From an uncultured Desulfovibrio sp. (GTDB lineage Bacteria > Desulfobacterota > Desulfovibrionia > Desulfovibrionales > Desulfovibrionaceae), in NCBI GenBank assembly GCA_934546745.1, contig CAKTDV010000037.1, positions 1 through 7,216 of the forward strand: a DNA stretch of 7,216 bases, read 5' to 3'. A program made the position numbers and the translations under genes. Shown piece after piece: positions 1 to 6,080 of the stretch (positions are counted from its first letter, which is position 1; the number at the start of each line of letters is the position of its first letter). Under the pieces are notes generated by a model. The model was not told the origin of the DNA, ran no database searches, and saw only the letters and a list, made by a program, of their open reading frames with translations.

Positions 1-511
1 GCCCCATGCCCGTCAGTTCCTCCCGCAGGGCTTCCTCCAGCAGGGCTTTCGTTGCGCTGGCGACGGCCGTTGCCGTTACCGCCGCCGTCTCCGTTGCCGT
101 CTCCGTTGCCGGTTCCGTCACGACAACGGGAGCGGCGGGCATGGCGGCGGGTGTGGCAACGGGCATGGCCTGAACCGCCTGAACCGTCTGAACCGCCGCC
201 GTTCCCATTGTCCGCGCCGCTGTCCCCATCGTCCGCAGCGTCGACCGCAGCACGCTCTGGCGCGCCCCGTCCAGCGCGTCCTCCAGCGGCGCGTCCAGCC
301 AGAGGCACAGCGAGCAGCCCACCGGCACCACGGCCAGCACGCAGTTGCCGGAGAGCACGTAGTCCGTGCCCATGCCCAGGCGGCGTTCGCGCCCGTCCTC
401 CCCGATGAGCTTCACGCCCACGTGTTCCGGCGCGCCAAAGGGGAAGGGAATGGGCCAGAGCGTGGTTTCCCCGTCCGCCGCGTAGCGGACGCTCGTTTGC
501 AGGGCCGTCAT
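1..511 (-). CDS. Tail-fibre-like protein, N-terminal part (cut by left edge)
   Basis: The reading frame opens at ATG 511-509 and stays open through 170 codons to the window edge, so the C-terminus is missing. An SD (GGAGG, 519-523) lies 7 bases upstream, and the start is 12 bases after the cement gene stop. Residues 1-75 resemble the virion-attachment head of T7 gp17-type fibres: a YAADG turn (10-14), a PIPFPFGAPEHV stretch (20-31), then GEDG (37-40) and a GTDYVLSG segment (48-55). By analogy this part would anchor the fibre to the tail while the missing part binds the host. Residues 90-152 are a low-complexity Ala/Thr/Val/Pro linker made of short repeats (RTMGTAA twice, VQA/VQT three times, ATET twice). 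From 153 a charged, probably helical stretch begins. The head-domain match is fairly good. Fibre against another tail appendage cannot be settled without the C-terminus. Confidence 0.65.
   Translation of the reverse strand, partial: MTALQTSVRYAADGETTLWPIPFPFGAPEHVGVKLIGEDGRERRLGMGTDYVLSGNCVLAVVPVGCSLCLWLDAPLEDALDGARQSVLRSTLRTMGTAARTMGTAAVQTVQAVQAMPVATPAAMPAAPVVVTEPATETATETAAVTATAVASATKALLEEALREELTGMG
87..110. repeat. Two 12-bp tandem units in the fibre linker
   Basis: Two exact copies of GTCTCCGTTGCC (plus strand) stand side by side at 87-98 and 99-110, and degenerate relatives flank them. They encode the ATET-ATET part of the linker. In-frame units of this kind allow length change without breaking the gene. 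Confidence 0.8.
171..197. repeat. Three 9-bp tandem units in the fibre linker
   Basis: TGAACCGCC, TGAACCGTC and TGAACCGCC follow each other at 171-179, 180-188 and 189-197. They encode the V-Q-A/T repeat of the fibre-like protein and differ by a single base. Confidence 0.8.
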
Positions 512-523
512 GCTTCCCCCTCC

Positions 524-1012
524 CTAGCGCGGCAGGTAGGCAAGGCCCACGTCCGCCGCGCCGGTGACCGCGCCGTCCACCACGAGACGCACCTTCAGCC
601 AGGGCCGCGCGCGGTTGCCAATGGGCAGCCTTACGAACAAATCGCCCGCTTCGGCGCTCATGCCGCCTTTGGGGGCCTTGACGCACACGGACGGCCCCGC
701 CTCGGTGAACGCGCCGTCCGGGCTGTCCGCCTCCAGCGGGATGAGCGTGATGGTCGCGCCCTCGGCGGCCTCCAGCGTCCCGGCCATGCTGGCCACGATG
801 GCCACGTCCAATGCCTCCTGCGTCGCGCCCACGCGCAGGGCCACGGGGCAGTCCACCGTGCCGGTCAACGTCAGGCCCTCGCCGAAGCGCTGGTCATACC
901 ACAGCACGGGCCGTCCCGCGCCGTAGCGCGGCCCCGGCGACCGTCCGGCCTCCACGCGGCTGGCCACGGCGCGGCGGCTCACGTCCCAATATTCCTCCGT
1001 TGTCATGCTCAT
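524..1012 (-). CDS. Bbp16-like capsid cement (decoration) protein
   Basis: This 162-residue protein would sit on the outside of the capsid and stabilise it. The start ATG (1012-1010) has SD GGAG at 1021-1024, 8 bases upstream, and the SD overlaps the TAA of the capsid gene, so the two are probably translated in coupled fashion. No membrane segment or signal peptide is seen. After an Arg-rich N-terminal part (residues 1-45), the rest alternates short hydrophobic strands with Gly/Asp turns, as expected of an all-beta fold. The pattern around residues 45-75 and the C-terminal 'LFVRLPIGNRARPWLKV' segment look like the Bbp16 cement family of Bordetella phage BPP-1. Its place directly after the capsid gene agrees. 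Family assignment is from pattern and position, so moderately sure. Confidence 0.65.
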   Translation of the reverse strand: MSMTTEEYWDVSRRAVASRVEAGRSPGPRYGAGRPVLWYDQRFGEGLTLTGTVDCPVALRVGATQEALDVAIVASMAGTLEAAEGATITLIPLEADSPDGAFTEAGPSVCVKAPKGGMSAEAGDLFVRLPIGNRARPWLKVRLVVDGAVTGAADVGLAYLPR

Positions 1013-1024
1013 GGAGCGTCCTCC

Positions 1025-1951
1025 TTATTTGACCTTGATATGCGGCTGCTTTTCCGCGATGTTGTGCGATTCCACAATGGCGATGCCCGCCCAGCTTTCC
1101 AGCATACTTCCGGCGTCCTTGTCGCCCGGCGCGAGACGCACGCGCTCGCTTTTGTAGGGGTTGACGCCGTAGATCTTGCCGCGCGGGCCGGTGAAGATGA
1201 ACGTCTTGCCCGGCGCGGAACGCACCTGCGCCAGCATGTCGTCGATCATGTCGGGCGTGGGCTTGTGGGTCTCGTCGATGTTGACGATGGCGGCCACGGT
1301 GCGCGCGGCGTCCAGGAGCTGGTAGCCGAAGTTGCCCCGGTACGTGACCGAATAGCCCAGCACGCCCTCATAGCCCGGCCCGTGCAGGTAGTGCTCGTCG
1401 CCGCCGTAGGGGTAGTCGATCTTGAGCAGGCGGCCGGAATCGAACTGATCCGGGTCGAAGAGGCCCACGTTGGACAGCTCGTCGAAGCACACGGCCAGCA
1501 GGAAGAAGCCGCCGCCCGCCGCGCCCGCGTCGTAGAGGTTGCCCACGGCGCGCGCGCCCCGGAGCCAGTTGTCGAAGACGAGCTGGCGTTCGGTGTCCAT
1601 GCCCGCTTTCTTGAGGATGTAGTTCTGCTTGTCCGCAAAGTACTTGAGCGGGCCGCCGAACTTCTTGGCCCGCAGACTGGGGACTTCCATGGTCCCGCCC
1701 ATGACGTGGAGGTCCGTGGTCACCAGATCGGACGAGACGGAGAGCTGCGGCAGGGGCGCGTCCGGCGAGACGAAGGCCGGGCCGTCCACGTGCGTGAGCT
1801 TTTCCGCCACGTTCCAGAGGCCGTGGGTGGCCGCCTTCCATTTCACATGGTGCAGCACCGGCGCTTCCTCCGTGAGCGAATCCACCATGCCCGTCTGCTT
1901 CTTGGCGTGCCTCACCGCTATCTCGTGCAGCGTCATCATGCCTGTGTTCAT
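1025..1951 (-). CDS. Major capsid protein (BPP-1 Bbp17-like)
   Basis: This 308-residue protein is the likely shell subunit. The start ATG at 1951-1949 has SD AAGGA at 1961-1965, 9 bases upstream; a second Met pair at residues 5-6 has no better site. The N-terminus (TLHEIAVRHAK, then a region around 'LHHVKWKAATHGLWNVAEK') and the central 'FADKQNYILKKAG' to 'RQLVFDNWLRGA' stretch are typical of podovirus capsid proteins annotated with BPP-1 Bbp17. Bbp17 is reported to have an HK97-type fold with altered chain topology; whether that holds here is inference. The length fits. It is preceded by a scaffold-like gene (stop 34 bases upstream) and followed by the cement gene 12 bases on. The upstream spacer is an AT-rich island in very GC-rich DNA, which may mark a promoter or a translation enhancer for this highly expressed protein. 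Confidence 0.85.
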   Translation of the reverse strand: MNTGMMTLHEIAVRHAKKQTGMVDSLTEEAPVLHHVKWKAATHGLWNVAEKLTHVDGPAFVSPDAPLPQLSVSSDLVTTDLHVMGGTMEVPSLRAKKFGGPLKYFADKQNYILKKAGMDTERQLVFDNWLRGARAVGNLYDAGAAGGGFFLLAVCFDELSNVGLFDPDQFDSGRLLKIDYPYGGDEHYLHGPGYEGVLGYSVTYRGNFGYQLLDAARTVAAIVNIDETHKPTPDMIDDMLAQVRSAPGKTFIFTGPRGKIYGVNPYKSERVRLAPGDKDAGSMLESWAGIAIVESHNIAEKQPHIKVK

Positions 1952-1965
1952 TGGGGGTCATCCTT

Positions 1966-1977
1966 TTATATATATGA
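1966..1977 (-). promoter_or_regulatory. AT-rich 12-mer upstream of the capsid gene
   Basis: Read on the minus strand this is TCATATATATAA, directly 5' of the SD of the capsid gene. A near copy (11 of 12 bases) lies at the same distance before the tail adaptor gene at 6679-6690. It could be a phage promoter -10 region or an A/U-rich ribosome-loading element. No convincing -35 box is visible. Confidence 0.4.
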
Positions 1978-1985
1978 TATGAAGG

Positions 1986-2717
1986 TTACCGCCCGCCGCG
2001 TGCCTCGCGCAGGGCGTTGGTGAGGCCGTCGAGGGCGGATTCCTCGCGGGGGACGGAAGCCGCGCCGGGGGACGCGCCGGTGCTGTCCTCGGCAAGCAGC
2101 GCGGCCACGGCGTGCAGCCCGCGCACGATGCCGGGAAAGCAGGCGGCCCCGCTCTCGCCAAGCGCGCGGGAAAAGGCGTCGTCGCCGGTGAGGCGGTCGA
2201 TGCGCGAGATGAGCCCGAGCACGGCGTCCTTGTTGCGCTGGGCATCCGCGCCCCATGCCTGATCCAGCTCCCGTTGCCCGGCCTCCAGCTGGCGCGCCTG
2301 TGCCTGGGCGATTTGATCCGTCTGCCAGCGGGCCAGCGCCCGCGCCTGACGGGGCGTCAGCCCCATGTCCACGGCGGCCCTGCCGAAGCTTTGCAGCACG
2401 GCGGGGTCGAGCACGTGGTCAGGCAGCCCGATGTCAAAACCCTCCCAAGACGCGAGGGACGCGAGCGGCGTGTCGTCAGGGTTGGGGGCGGGATTGGCGG
2501 GGTTGGCGTTGGCGTCCGTGCCAGCGTCCGTCTTGTTTGCCGTCGCCGTTGCCGTGGCCGCGCTGGCCGCCTCGGCAGTGGCGGCATCGGGACTGGCCGC
2601 GCCTGTTGCCGTCGCGCCTGTTGCCGTTGTCGCGTCCGCCGTCGGGGCGGTGTCTGTGGCCGCCGGTGGTGTGGCCGTCGCGGCCGTTGTGTCTGTGGCT
2701 GTCATGCCCATATCCAT
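1986..2717 (-). CDS. Capsid scaffold-like assembly protein
   Basis: This 243-residue protein lies just before the capsid gene, the usual place of podovirus scaffolds, which line the procapsid and leave when DNA enters. I start it at ATG 2717-2715 because GGAGG (2725-2729) is 7 bases upstream; the longer frame from 2753 would overlap the previous gene and swallow this SD. Residues 1-85 are almost pure Ala/Thr with some Asp, Pro and Asn, probably disordered. Residues 95-210 are helical: 'GLPDHVLDPAVLQSFGRAA' then 'MGLTPRQARALARWQ' and a Gln/Glu/Arg-rich helix (130-160) ending in a W-x-x-D pattern. The 'elGLt..qA' signature is common in phage capsid assembly proteins. The C-terminus (225-243) is a short charged helix, in T7-type scaffolds the capsid-contacting end. 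There is no protease motif. Confidence 0.72.
   Translation of the reverse strand: MDMGMTATDTTAATATPPAATDTAPTADATTATGATATGAASPDAATAEAASAATATATANKTDAGTDANANPANPAPNPDDTPLASLASWEGFDIGLPDHVLDPAVLQSFGRAAVDMGLTPRQARALARWQTDQIAQAQARQLEAGQRELDQAWGADAQRNKDAVLGLISRIDRLTGDDAFSRALGESGAACFPGIVRGLHAVAALLAEDSTGASPGAASVPREESALDGLTNALREARGGR
2599..2628. repeat. Two 15-bp tandem units in the scaffold N-terminus
   Basis: GCGCCTGTTGCCGTC at 2599-2613 is followed by the same sequence with one change at 2614-2628. They code for part of the Ala/Thr-rich tract. The core TGTTGCCGT resembles the units in the fibre linker. Confidence 0.7.
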
Positions 2718-2724
2718 AGATGTG

Positions 2725-2729
2725 CCTCC
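2725..2729 (-). promoter_or_regulatory. Ribosome binding site that sets the scaffold start
   Basis: GGAGG on the minus strand, 7 bases before ATG 2717-2715. It lies between the stop of the previous gene (2736-2734) and this ATG, which argues against the longer reading from 2753. Confidence 0.7.
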
Positions 2730-2733
2730 GTTG

Positions 2734-3087
2734 TTATTTGCCGTCGCCGCCAAAAAGTTCCGCCGCCAGCGTCTGTGCCGTCTGTGGCGAGGCGGCGTAG
2801 ATGTCCTCCAGCAGCCGCAGGGCGTCGTTGTGCCGCGTGATCGCGGCCTCCGCGCAGCCTACCGGCCCGGCCACACAGCCGCGCCGCAGCAGCCGCAGCA
2901 GCAGCCGGAAGCCCTCCGGCGTGCGCGCCACGGCGGCCAGATCCTCCAGATCCTGTTTCCGCGCCGCGGCGGCGGCCTTGGTGTTTCTGTCGATGCTGGC
3001 AAAAAAAGCGCTCCCGTCCCAGATGAGATCGTCCACACGTCCTCCCGTGGGTAAAAAAAGGTTTTTCAGCAGCGTTAACGCCCTCAT
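2734..3087 (-). CDS. Bbp19-like small phage protein
   Basis: I call 117 residues from ATG 3087-3085, because AGGAGG (3097-3102) lies 9 bases upstream; a GTG six codons earlier would put that SD inside the gene. The protein has Arg/Lys and Leu-rich helices: residues 1-35, then 'DLEDLAAVARTPEGFRLLLRLLRRGCV' (46-72), and a last helix 88-111 with 'ALRLLEDIYAASPQ'. The arrangement of a G-F/R-R-x-L-x-R-L-L-x-x-C segment, a spacer, and a C-terminal helix with a Pro and a late Glu resembles the family of BPP-1 Bbp19. That family has no firmly known function that I can state and lies between packaging and capsid genes, as here. Its stop is 16 bases before the scaffold ATG. A role in head assembly is inference from place only. 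Confidence 0.6.
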   Translation of the reverse strand: MRALTLLKNLFLPTGGRVDDLIWDGSAFFASIDRNTKAAAAARKQDLEDLAAVARTPEGFRLLLRLLRRGCVAGPVGCAEAAITRHNDALRLLEDIYAASPQTAQTLAAELFGGDGK

Positions 3088-3096
3088 TGTCTCAGT

Positions 3097-3102
3097 CCTC
3101 CT
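3097..3102 (-). promoter_or_regulatory. Ribosome binding site that sets the Bbp19-like start
   Basis: AGGAGG on the minus strand, overlapping by one base the TGA of the GNAT-like gene (3104-3102), 9 bases before ATG 3087-3085. The overlap suggests translational coupling. Confidence 0.7.
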
Positions 3103-3638
3103 CACAGCGTCCGCGTGACCAGCGCGCCGTCCCAGATGCGGCGGTCATGCCCGCCCCGCGCCCGGAAGCCGGGACACAACCCCGGCACGCGCGTTTCCGC
3201 AAAGCCCAGTTCCCGCGCCAGCCGCCGCGCCGCCCGGTACGGCCACGGGATGACGCCCAGCAGCGCGTCGTAGCGCAGCCGCAGCGCCGTACTGGCCAGC
3301 AGCGTATGCCCGGCCCGCACCAGCGCCGGATCGGCCTCCGCGATCGTCGCGGAGATCGGGCGGCCCAGCGCGCAGAAATGCGCCATGCCCGCCCGCGAGC
3401 CCGGCAGCGCGGGACGTACCCACACGCACGCCAGCGTGTACGGCGCGGGAAAGCCCGGCGGCGTCCGCTCCACAAAGTAGACGTCCGCCCCGGCCAGCGC
3501 GGGCGCGAGCGATTGCCGCCGCCTGTGGCGGGGCACGTCCCACAGGAGCGCGCCCCACGCCCCGGCGTCGTCCAGCAGCGCCTTCACCCGCGCCGCCACC
3601 GTCTGATCAAAGCCGTTGCCATGCGTCACGGTCATCAT
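3102..3638 (-). CDS. GNAT-like phage protein of unknown substrate
   Basis: This 178-residue protein follows the large terminase by 17 bases. The SD GGAGG (3648-3652) is 9 bases before ATG 3638-3636; a second ATG one codon later is possible. The C-terminal half looks like an acetyltransferase of the GNAT fold: residues 123-146 read as a short strand ('LLGVIPWP') then a helix 'YRAARRLARELGF', matching the 'N..A...Y.k.GF' segment of GNAT enzymes, followed by 'ETRVPG' and a final 'IWDGALVTRTL' strand. The middle contains 'MAHFCALG' (85-92). A classic acetyl-CoA pyrophosphate loop (Q/R-x-x-G-x-G/A) is not clear, so it may be a fold relative without activity. T7 gp13, a small virion-associated protein, has a similar ending, and many podoviruses carry such a gene near head genes. 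Enzyme activity is not shown. Confidence 0.5.
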   Translation of the reverse strand: MMTVTHGNGFDQTVAARVKALLDDAGAWGALLWDVPRHRRRQSLAPALAGADVYFVERTPPGFPAPYTLACVWVRPALPGSRAGMAHFCALGRPISATIAEADPALVRAGHTLLASTALRLRYDALLGVIPWPYRAARRLARELGFAETRVPGLCPGFRARGGHDRRIWDGALVTRTL

Positions 3639-3655
3639 CGCCCGTTGCCTCCGTC

Positions 3656-5017
3656 TCAGGAAAAAGGATTGTAGCGTTCATAGCCCGCCTTCCGGCGCGA
3701 TCCGTAGCCGTCATGCCGCGCGTAGCCCGGCCCGTGCCGCGCCATAGGGGGCAGATCCTCCGGCCCCGCGGGCACGGCGAAGGTCAGCGCCAGCGCGTCG
3801 GCCAGGTCGGTGGAGCGCCTGAGGCGGATCTTGACCTCCTCCTTGGCCTCCAGCCGCAAACGGCCCGCCGCGTCATAGTCGTAGGTGGGCGCGGTGAGCT
3901 CGGCGCGCAGAGCCTCGCTGTCCGGCAGCGCGCCCCCGCCCCGCAGCCAGTCGCGGATGGCCGTCCACATCTCCGCGCGGCGGTTGACGAAGCGTTCCGG
4001 CTTCGTGGCCCGGCTGCCAAAGGGCACCTCGATGACGGCGCTTTCGCGCCCGCGGCACAGCTCCCGCACGAGATCGATAACGCCCGTTCCCTGCCCCTGA
4101 TCGATGCACACATACGCGGGCCGGTATTCGGCGATGGCGGCCATGAGGCGGTGCGCCACCTCGGTGTTGGAGAGGTTGCGCATGACCTCCGGCGGATAGG
4201 CCAGCAGGCCCCGGCGGCGGAAAAACACGGTGGCGTCGCCGCCGAAGCGCGCCACGTCCACGCCCATGAGCAGCGGCCACGCGGCCACGGCCTCCGGCTC
4301 CACGCGGCGGCGCATGGCCGCGTCCGCCTCGTCGAGCGTCACGAGCGCGTTGTCCGTGCTGGCCGTGAAGTCGCAGAGGTACTCCTGACGGAAGGCGCTC
4401 TCGGACATGTCCGCGCGCGCGGCCTCCACCTCGGAGGGCGGGAGGGCGCTGGTCTCCGTCACGGGGAAGCTCAGCGCCGCCCAGTCCGGATCGCCCTTCG
4501 CCTGGAGCGTCAGGGCCTTGAAATACAGCTCCGAGAAGAGGTTGACGCCCTTGGGCGTGCCGATGAAGAGCGCCCAGCCCCGGCGGTCGGAGAGCGCGGG
4601 CCGCACGATCTTTTCCCAGACGTCGGGTTTCATGTCGGCCACCTCGTCCAGCACCACGCCGTCGAAGTAGAGGCCGCGCAGGGCGTCGGGGTTGTCCGCC
4701 CCGAAGACGCGCAGCCGCGCGCCGTTGGGCAGGACGATGGAAAGCTCGCTCTCGTTGACGCGCAGGCCGGGCACGGGCGCGCTGTAGGTCTTGAGGTAGT
4801 CCCACGCCACGCCCTTGGCATGATTGCGGAACGGCCCCACGTAGGCGAAGGAGCCGCGCTCCCGTCGGCAGAGCAGGGCCATCTTGATGAGATGGTTGAC
4901 GGAGAGCACGGTCTTGCCGAAGCGGCGGTGCGCCACCAGCGCCACAAAGCGCGTGCGCTCCAGCGCCTCATGCACCTGCGGATAGCGCGGCTCGTAGGGG
5001 ATATCTACGACAGCCAT
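3656..5017 (-). CDS. Terminase large subunit (packaging ATPase and nuclease)
   Basis: This 453-residue motor cuts concatemeric DNA and drives it through the portal using ATP. The start ATG 5017-5015 is chosen because GGAG (5023-5026) precedes it and the sequence MAVVDIPYEPRYPQ is the usual N-terminus of this type. The ATPase part (residues 1-215) shows an atypical Walker A, HRRFGKT (30-36, K35), Walker B GVVLDE (120-125, D124 and E125), and the coupling motif FIGTPKG (151-157). The nuclease part (about 245-415) shows the RNase H-like acidic residues D254 in 'MGVDVARFGGD', D306 in 'YVCIDQGQG' and D404/D407 in 'TDLADALAL'. All key residues are present. The C-terminal tail (420-453) is Gly/Tyr/Arg-rich and may contact the portal. 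It overlaps the end of the small terminase gene by 13 bases, so the two are probably coupled. Confidence 0.95.
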   Translation of the reverse strand: MAVVDIPYEPRYPQVHEALERTRFVALVAHRRFGKTVLSVNHLIKMALLCRRERGSFAYVGPFRNHAKGVAWDYLKTYSAPVPGLRVNESELSIVLPNGARLRVFGADNPDALRGLYFDGVVLDEVADMKPDVWEKIVRPALSDRRGWALFIGTPKGVNLFSELYFKALTLQAKGDPDWAALSFPVTETSALPPSEVEAARADMSESAFRQEYLCDFTASTDNALVTLDEADAAMRRRVEPEAVAAWPLLMGVDVARFGGDATVFFRRRGLLAYPPEVMRNLSNTEVAHRLMAAIAEYRPAYVCIDQGQGTGVIDLVRELCRGRESAVIEVPFGSRATKPERFVNRRAEMWTAIRDWLRGGGALPDSEALRAELTAPTYDYDAAGRLRLEAKEEVKIRLRRSTDLADALALTFAVPAGPEDLPPMARHGPGYARHDGYGSRRKAGYERYNPFS

Positions 5018-5487
5018 CGGATCTCCAGCGCCTCGCCGCCGCGCCCGGTCTCGGATTTTCCGTCCAGCCCCCACGCCCGGCGCTCGCCGTCCTGCCGCAG
5101 ACGCAGGGTCTCGGCGGTGATTTTCGCCAGCTTGGCCGCCTCAAAATCGCGGCTCTCCAGCGCCTCCTCCACGATCCGCCAGTGCCGCTCCCACTCATCT
5201 TTGTGCCGCTGGATGACGGCAGCCAGCGCATCGGCGGCGCGCTCGACAGCCTCGGCCCTTTTTTTGGGGTGGACAGTGTCCACACCGGTGTCCACTGCGT
5301 CCGCCAGCCCGGCGGACTTGGCCACGGCCAGACGCCGCACCGTCCCGGTCGTGTCCCTGATCCAGCCCTCGGATCTGGCACGCTTGGAGACGGCGCTTTT
5401 GCTGACGCCGTGGGCGCGCGCCAGCTCCCGGAGCGACGCGCCCAGCTCGTACTCCACGCGGATCTGTCCCCAGTCATAGGCGGCCAT
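5005..5487 (-). CDS. Terminase small subunit candidate (HTH DNA-binding)
   Basis: This 160-residue protein would recognise phage DNA for packaging and hand it to the large terminase. I start at ATG 5487-5485: GGAG (5496-5499) lies 8 bases upstream and the previous gene's TAG ends at 5489. An open frame reaching back to 5700 is only overlap with that gene. Residues 14-40 form a helix-turn-helix ('ELGASLRELARAHGVSKSAVSKRA'-type pattern, written here only as the range 15-38) like small terminases and other phage packaging proteins. Residues 78-135 are a long charged helix pair ('HKDEWERHWRIVEEALESRD' region, 95-114), probably for ring oligomerisation. The assignment rests on the HTH, the size and the direct overlap with the large terminase. 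Residues 64-74 hold a doubled V-D-T. Confidence 0.8.
   Translation of the reverse strand: MAAYDWGQIRVEYELGASLRELARAHGVSKSAVSKRARSEGWIRDTTGTVRRLAVAKSAGLADAVDTGVDTVHPKKRAEAVERAADALAAVIQRHKDEWERHWRIVEEALESRDFEAAKLAKITAETLRLRQDGERRAWGLDGKSETGRGGEALEIRWLS
5269..5295. repeat. Dyad cluster inside the small terminase gene
   Basis: On the plus strand GTGGAC (5269-5274), a 3-base spacer, GTCCAC (5278-5283), ACCGGT (5284-5289) and GTCCAC (5290-5295) follow each other. The 8-mer CACCGGTG at 5283-5290 is a perfect palindrome. A run of seven T lies just beside it (5259-5265). It may be a protein-binding site, or merely the DNA of the doubled V-D-T. Confidence 0.5.
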
Positions 5488-5488
5488 G

Positions 5489-5899
5489 CTACCTGCTCCC
5501 CAGCCAGTAGGAGAGGAGCCACCCGGCGGCCACGCTGACCCCGGAGAGGAGCACGCCGCCGACGCCCAGGGCGCGCCGGAAGCCCGCGGCCTCGGCGGCC
5601 TGATGGGCGATGTGCCGCTCGAGGGCGGCGATGCGCGCGTCCTGCCCGTCCATCCTGAGGGAGTTACGCGCGTCCTGCCTCGCCATCTCGCTCGCGACAC
5701 CGTCGATGCTCGCGCGGATGGCCACGGCCTCCTGACGCAGCCGCTCTCTAAGCTTCTGCCCGTCCGTGCCCAGTACCTCGATCTGGGTGAGTACCGTCCC
5801 GATCTGCAAGCCCAGCGTATAGAGGTGCTGCTCGATCATACTGGCGCCACCCTGCTGCGGCTGAGCCTTTTTGTCAGGCCACTGATGTATGCTTTTCAT
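5489..5899 (-). CDS. Coiled-coil protein with C-terminal membrane helix, possible lysis protein
   Basis: This 136-residue protein has a polar N-terminus (1-20), a long heptad-like charged helix (about 35-105, rich in E, R, Q and A) and one hydrophobic segment (about 110-131, 'ALGVGGVLLSGVSVAAGWLL'), ending in YWLGSR. No signal peptide is seen. The layout resembles XhlA-type or other phage membrane proteins, and the place just before the small terminase is the place of the T7 holin (gene 17.5). T7 holin differs in size and layout, so 'holin' is only a possibility; a tail-associated or exclusion protein cannot be excluded. The start ATG 5899-5897 has AGGAG (5908-5912) 8 bases upstream, inside a hairpin arm. 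Met21 (5839) has a weaker GGTGG-type site and could give a shorter form. Its stop is one base before the next ATG. Confidence 0.6.
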   Translation of the reverse strand: MKSIHQWPDKKAQPQQGGASMIEQHLYTLGLQIGTVLTQIEVLGTDGQKLRERLRQEAVAIRASIDGVASEMARQDARNSLRMDGQDARIAALERHIAHQAAEAAGFRRALGVGGVLLSGVSVAAGWLLSYWLGSR

Positions 5900-5903
5900 A
5901 TGC

Positions 5904-5935
5904 TACGCTCCTGCCTACTCTACTGGGGGAGCGTA
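5904..5935 (-). promoter_or_regulatory. Hairpin that includes the ribosome binding site of the membrane protein gene
   Basis: TACGCTCC (5904-5911) and GGAGCGTA (5928-5935) on the plus strand are exact inverted copies with 16 bases between. In the minus-strand mRNA the second arm contains GGAG of the SD for ATG 5899, so folding would hide it. It could equally be an operator. Confidence 0.6.
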
Positions 5936-5992
5936 CCATGCCGCTCTCGCGGCGACAGACAGCGGCAGGCTGGCGCACGGCTCTGACAGGCT

Positions 5993-6080
5993 GGGGATGG
6001 GGTTGACAGGGGGTCGCGCCCCCTCCGGGAGACGGCCATCCACGGCACGCCTTCCGCGCCGCCGCTCCCGCCCCATCCCC
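5993..6080. repeat. 10-base inverted repeat spanning the spacer
   Basis: GGGGATGGGG at 5993-6002 and CCCCATCCCC at 6071-6080 on the plus strand are exact inverted copies, with further imperfect pairing outside them. In RNA they would form a long stem enclosing the hairpin at 6008-6024. Confidence 0.75.
6008..6024. repeat. GC-rich hairpin
   Basis: AGGGGG (6008-6013) and CCCCCT (6019-6024) are exact inverted copies with five bases between. No T run follows on either strand, so a standard intrinsic terminator is unlikely; transcript end stabilisation or polymerase pausing is possible. Confidence 0.7.

Noticed and set aside
422..2023. A 533-codon open frame on the plus strand
   Set aside because: It runs antisense across the cement and capsid genes, which have good starts and recognisable sequence. 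Its product is Arg/His/Val-rich, as expected of the reverse strand of GC-rich genes.
5259..5265. Seven A on the coding strand within the small terminase gene, a possible frameshift site
   Set aside because: The zero-frame codons are CCC AAA AAA AGG, which do not form a full slippery heptamer, and the zero frame continues into the expected helices. The -1/+1 product is Arg/Ser/Trp-rich nonsense.
3713..5479. A 588-codon open frame on the plus strand
   Set aside because: It is antisense to the large and small terminases, whose motifs are complete. The long frame is a by-product of GC-rich third positions.
5874..5939. A 21-codon upstream frame overlapping the start of the membrane protein gene
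   Set aside because: ATG 5939 has only a weak GAGAG-type site and the frame has no recognisable sequence; it could be a leader peptide but there is no support.
6003..6008. TTGACA on the plus strand, resembling a -35 box
   Set aside because: No -10-like hexamer lies 15-19 bases further on, and no plus-strand gene follows.
6008..6024. Intrinsic terminator at the GC-rich hairpin
   Set aside because: No run of T follows the stem on either strand, so only a hairpin is reported.
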